In this document: piece after piece, positions 29,759 through 30,333 of the stretch
Position numbering within the stretch: the first letter of the stretch is position 1
How the letters are laid out: every line of letters starts with the position of its first letter
Assembly: GCA_035298385.1 (NCBI GenBank)
Contig: DATGYC010000048.1
Coordinates: 1 to 30,333, forward strand
Reading direction: 5' to 3'
DNA: 30,333 nucleotides
Source: DATGYC01 sp035298385
Lineage (GTDB): Bacteria > Bacillota > Sulfobacillia > Symbiobacteriales > Symbiobacteriaceae
Position numbers and translations under genes: made by a program
The notes under the pieces: generated by a model
Seen by the model: the letters and a program-made list of their open reading frames with translations, nothing else
Databases searched by the model: none
What the model was told of the DNA's origin: nothing

Positions 29759-30333
29759 GTGCGCCGTGGCCCCGCCTTGATTCTGCTTGGCTCGCTCCTG
29801 CTGGGCGCCGCCTGGGCTGGCGCCGAGTCGACCCGCTCGACCTGGGCCCAACTAACGAACTTCAACCCGCCACCGGTCGTTCAGCCGGTGGCTGCAACCA
29901 CTCCCGCCCTCACCGGGCGGGTCCTTTGGCTTTCGATCGAAGGGCTGAGCCCCCGAGAGGCCAGCCTGATGCCAACCCTGCAGTGGCTGGTGGGCCGGGG
30001 CGCCCGGCTCACGCTAACGGGGACAGAGCCGCTGACGCCCGCGGCTACCTTCGCCACCCTTCTGACCGGGGCCCCGCCCACGGTCCACGGGGTGATGCTC
30101 CCTGGCCGGACCGCCCCGCTCGGGGCAGAGACGATCCTGGGCGCCGCCCAGCGGCTGAAGCTACAGGCGAGGCTACTGGGTGGCCCGACGGGCGCCCCCC
30201 TCCCCGCAGGGGCGGAGGCCCGGCTGGCGGCCCTGAAAGCGGCTAGCGGCGGTCCTGAAGCCCTCACCCTGGTCGCCCTGGACGACCTGGCTGTTGCGCA
30301 GAAGAAGCTCGGTCTGGCCGATCCGGCCCAAGC
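29759..30333 (+). CDS. Secreted alkaline-phosphatase-superfamily protein (5' part; gene runs off the window)
   Basis: An open frame runs from GTG 29759 to the right edge without a stop, about 191 residues. AGAGGTG lies six bases upstream of the GTG. The product begins MRRGPALILLGSLLLGAAWAGA, a clear signal peptide. VLWLSIEGLSPREASLMPTLQWLVGRGA then resembles the first metal-binding strand of type I phosphodiesterase/AlkP-like enzymes. TPAATFATLLTGAPPTVHGVM, shown here only in part, matches their nucleophile region and HG motif. The usual metal-ligand Asp in the first strand (xxDG) is Glu here (IEGL). The substrate is unknown because the rest is missing. It is divergent from holA. Confidence 0.72.
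   Translation, partial: MRRGPALILLGSLLLGAAWAGAESTRSTWAQLTNFNPPPVVQPVAATTPALTGRVLWLSIEGLSPREASLMPTLQWLVGRGARLTLTGTEPLTPAATFATLLTGAPPTVHGVMLPGRTAPLGAETILGAAQRLKLQARLLGGPTGAPLPAGAEARLAALKAASGGPEALTLVALDDLAVAQKKLGLADPAQ

Noticed and set aside
29716..30246. Plus-strand frame of 176 codons at the right end
   Set aside because: It is rich in Arg, Pro and Gly without motifs. The overlapping frame from GTG 29759 has a ribosome binding site, a signal peptide and AlkP-superfamily motifs.
1..30333. CRISPR arrays, tRNA or rRNA genes, insertion sequences and prophage genes
   Set aside because: I looked for regularly spaced repeats, tRNA arm signatures, rRNA-like sequence, transposases and integrases, and saw none that I could support.

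Overview
The window is a chromosomal segment of roughly 60% G+C (estimated by eye). It suggests a deep-branching, high-G+C, endospore-forming Firmicute (Bacillota) of the Symbiobacterium/Limnochorda/Thermaerobacter kind. The backbone genes follow the classic Firmicutes order read from right to left: holA, rpsT, spoIIP, lepA, hemW, hrcA, grpE, dnaK, dnaJ, prmA. SpoIIP (forespore engulfment) and an anchored GH18 hydrolase support sporulation. The exact taxon is inference.

Left part (1-7500): the heat-shock cluster grpE-dnaK-dnaJ-prmA lies on the minus strand behind a sigma-A promoter and a perfect CIRCE operator. Its repressor gene hrcA lies upstream but is separated by an inserted PilZ gene on the opposite strand, a lipoprotein gene and a terminator. 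prmA runs off the left edge.

Central accessory block (7500-18470): a chemoreceptor and a SsuA/TauA-like lipoprotein binding protein form one transcription unit. A cyclic-nucleotide-domain/SLC13 transporter fusion is followed closely by a short 2-isopropylmalate synthase gene. Convergent to these is a PilZ-leuC-leuD operon. An ABC ATPase and an overlapping permease gene follow, and probably work with the distant binding protein. No leuB is present.

Right part (18470-30333): lepA, hemW and a CYTH protein are on the minus strand. An XRE-type regulator gene on the plus strand sits behind about 340 bp of gene-free DNA rich in inverted repeats. Then come spoIIP, greA, a beta-lactamase-fold protein with all three catalytic motifs altered, an 82-codon orphan, a GH18 hydrolase, rpsT, holA and the start of a secreted alkaline-phosphatase-superfamily protein that runs off the right edge.

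The most unusual signals are three. First, a palindromic element of about 46-56 bp occurs at least twice. One copy lies between dnaJ and prmA and one is read through inside hemW, and all stem differences between them are compensatory. Second, the octamer GGGCGCCC occurs at least 28 times, in several reading frames and between genes. Third, the beta-lactamase-like protein appears to be a pseudoenzyme.
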